Of a stretch of DNA of 64,000 bases, positions 62,432 through 64,000 are shown one piece after another (position 1 is the stretch's first letter; the number at the start of each line of letters is the position of its first letter). The notes beneath the pieces are model-generated. The model searched no databases and was not told where the DNA came from. It saw nothing but the letters and a program-made list of their open reading frames with translations. The stretch comes from Gp6-AA40 sp963723495 (lineage in GTDB: Bacteria; Acidobacteriota; Vicinamibacteria; Vicinamibacterales; UBA2999): NCBI GenBank assembly GCA_963723495.1, contig CAVRQR010000009.1, positions 1 through 64,000 on the forward strand. Reading direction: 5' to 3'. Both the position numbers and the translations under genes were made by a program.

Positions 62432-63399
62432 GTCCTTCCGGTCGACGTGGCGGCTCTCACGATGTACGGCGGACGTTCCATGGTCCGAAGATGCATTCGA
62501 CCCAGATACTCCCCGATGATCCCCAACGCGAACAGCTGCGCACCAGAGAAAATTGCGATGATTGATGCCAGAAAGGGAAAGCCGGCGGCGCTCGTGCCGA
62601 CGATGAGATAACGACCGATCACGAAAGCCAGGACGAGCAGGCCGAACAATGTGAACGCGAAACCGATCAGCGTCGCCAGCTGCAAAGGCAGCAGGCTGTA
62701 GCCGGTCATCATGTTCATCGTGTGCCGTACCAGCGATCGGATGCGATAGTTCGACTTGCCCGCGTGCCGGGGATCGCGTCGCACCGTCACCGAGCCGAAG
62801 CTCGTGGTGGCCCAGGTGAGCAGAACGTCGATCGAGAGGAGAGGGCTGCGATACTCGGCGAAGGCAGGTTTGACCGATGCCCTGAAGGCGCGAAAGGCGC
62901 TGACCATCGGCGCCACAGTCGCGCTCGTCGCCGTACCCAGGGCGGCCTTGGTGACACGGGAGCTCAGGTTCCGAAACACACCATGCTGCTCACGTTCGGG
63001 TGTGCCGTACACCACGTCGAAACCCTCGTTGAGTTTGGCCACCAGGCGTGGAATTTCTTCCGGCGGCTGCTGGAGATCGTCGTCCAGGGTCACAATGATG
63101 TCGAATCGGCTGCGGCGGATGCCACAGAGCAGCGCATTATGCTGCCCGTAGTTCCGCATCAGGTCGATGCCAACGATTTCCGGGTGGCGAAGCGCCAGCG
63201 ACTCGATGGTCACCCAACTGTGGTCGCGGCTGCCGTCGTTGACCAGAATGATCTCATACGGCACCGCCAGTGTCTGCATGACTGCCTGCAGGCGATCGAT
63301 CAGGGCTGGTACCGTGGCCGCGCCGTTGTACACCGGAATGACGACGGAGAACGATTCGGGCACGGGCCTAACGGTAGCATGGGCTGAAAGGCCCGACAT
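62428..63399 (-). CDS. GT2 polyprenyl-phosphate glycosyltransferase with C-terminal membrane helices (ArnC/GtrB-like)
   Basis: An intact 323-residue protein. GT2 domain: SVVIPVYNGAATVPALIDRL, IILVNDGSRDHSW, LMRNYGQHNALLCGI, IIVTLDDDLQQPPEEIPRLV (metal site), VYGTPEREQHGVFRN and RHAGKSNYRIRSLVRHTMNM. Two C-terminal membrane helices (LATLIGFAFTLFGLLVLAFV, FLASIIAIFSGAQLFALGII) then GEYLGRMH. This is the usual build of enzymes that load a sugar onto undecaprenyl phosphate. As the first gene of the wecD-wecE operon, it may take the 4-acetamido sugar as donor (inference). Confidence 0.88.
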   Translation of the reverse strand: MSGLSAHATVRPVPESFSVVIPVYNGAATVPALIDRLQAVMQTLAVPYEIILVNDGSRDHSWVTIESLALRHPEIVGIDLMRNYGQHNALLCGIRRSRFDIIVTLDDDLQQPPEEIPRLVAKLNEGFDVVYGTPEREQHGVFRNLSSRVTKAALGTATSATVAPMVSAFRAFRASVKPAFAEYRSPLLSIDVLLTWATTSFGSVTVRRDPRHAGKSNYRIRSLVRHTMNMMTGYSLLPLQLATLIGFAFTLFGLLVLAFVIGRYLIVGTSAAGFPFLASIIAIFSGAQLFALGIIGEYLGRMHLRTMERPPYIVRAATSTGRT

Positions 63400-63434
63400 C
63401 GGGGTGACTGTGAGAAAGGGGGATACTAGTCGGC

Positions 63435-64000
63435 ATGTTTCAGCGCTTGAGAGCCGGCCTTGCCCGGTGGATGCAGCCGACGGCCGACCCGGCGATCGGT
63501 AAGCGCATCCATCGCGTCGAAAAGGACCTGCACGCGCTCACGAAACAGCACGAAGACGCGTTCCGCCAGTTCCGCCATCTGCAGTCAGGGATCGTCGGGA
63601 TCGAAAAGGATCTCCACGCGCTCACCGAGCAGCACGAAGAAGTGTTTCGCAAGCTCCGTCACTTGCAATCAGGGATCGATGGGCTCGTCCGGGCCGCCTA
63701 CATCGATCCGTCAAGCCTGCCGTATCCGGAACGTCTCACGGCAGGTCGGTTTCGGCTGCTGTCGCAGAACCAGGAAGACGGCATATTGTGGTCGCTGTTC
63801 CAGCAGATCGGGACGACGTCGAAGACCTTCGTGGAGCTCGGAAGTGGCGCGACCGGTGGCAATGCCGCCATGCTCGCTGGTGAGTTCGGGTGGACAGGTC
63901 TACTGGTCGAGGGAGACCAGGGCAAGGTCGAGTACGCAGGCAGACGCTTCCCGCGAGCGACAGCCGTCTGCGCATGGATCACGCCCGAGACCGTGAACGA
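63435..64000 (+). CDS. FkbM-like methyltransferase with N-terminal coiled-coil repeats, 3' end off window
   Basis: The start is ATG 63435 (MFQRLRAGLARWMQ), and the frame is open to the right edge (188 codons). Residues about 26-82 hold two copies of a roughly 29-residue coiled-coil unit (VEKDLHALTKQHEDAFRQF and IEKDLHALTEQHEEVFRKL, each ending HLQSGI). The catalytic part then shows LLSQNQEDGILWSLFQQIGT, FVELGSGATGGNAAML and GLLVEGD, like the intact paralogue at 6399-7235. The C-terminal half with the D-x-x-G motif is beyond the window. It is divergent from the GT2 gene at 63399. Confidence 0.8.
   Translation, partial: MFQRLRAGLARWMQPTADPAIGKRIHRVEKDLHALTKQHEDAFRQFRHLQSGIVGIEKDLHALTEQHEEVFRKLRHLQSGIDGLVRAAYIDPSSLPYPERLTAGRFRLLSQNQEDGILWSLFQQIGTTSKTFVELGSGATGGNAAMLAGEFGWTGLLVEGDQGKVEYAGRRFPRATAVCAWITPETVN

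Overview
The window is GC-rich bacterial chromosome, most likely from an Acidobacteriota member of the Vicinamibacteria type. The lineage call rests on two long FtsX/MacB permeases of the acidobacterial duplicated-permease (ADOP) layout, one directly behind a PadR regulator, and on a gene content dominated by envelope polysaccharide enzymes. It is an inference, not a proof. No rRNA, tRNA, CRISPR array, insertion sequence or phage gene was recognised.

Layout. (1) 1-19.5 kb: surface-glycan region with class I SAM methyltransferases, GT2-GT4 fusion glycosyltransferases, a DUF707-type protein, a GDP-fucose-synthase-like epimerase with a coiled-coil tail, a B12-dependent radical SAM enzyme, a NUDIX hydrolase and a heptose-7-phosphate kinase (hddA). 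(2) 19.6-23.4 kb: a small Cys-rich hypothetical protein, a secreted metallo-beta-lactamase-fold hydrolase, a secreted PQQ beta-propeller dehydrogenase and an RlpA lipoprotein. (3) 23.4-29.1 kb: two ADOP permeases around a PadR regulator that has a clear promoter/operator. (4) 29.2-35.3 kb: housekeeping genes for penicillin-binding protein 1A, holB, pdxA and nadE. (5) 35.3-39.5 kb: methyltransferase, dolichyl-phosphate-mannose-synthase-like GT2 and a large polytopic membrane protein. (6) 40.0-48.0 kb: two paralogous secreted repeat proteins, the second carrying about eleven near-identical units of about 305 bp plus four diverged ones. (7) 48.2-64 kb: a second glycan region with FkbM and other methyltransferases, ugd, two more 'GRND' glycosyltransferases, smpB, a membrane protein, and a tightly overlapping operon GT2-wecD-wecE-methyltransferase for a 4-acetamido-4,6-dideoxyhexose.

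How it fits together. Ugd, WecE/WecD, HddA and the fucose-synthase-like protein would make activated sugars. The many glycosyltransferases would assemble them, and at least ten methyltransferases would decorate or cap chains. Several of these enzymes carry long C-terminal or N-terminal coiled coils. That recalls the WbdD-type chain-length ruler of some O-antigens and is the most interesting functional hypothesis here.

Data quality. About twenty genes, including conserved housekeeping genes, are broken by single-base frameshifts while their protein sequence stays well conserved on both sides. Indels even differ between otherwise identical repeat copies. This pattern points to residual sequencing indels, so I annotate these as single genes spanning the frameshifts. 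Separately, three real-looking gene fragments (of a GT, nadE and a NUDIX gene) lie between genes as degraded copies of genes elsewhere in the window.
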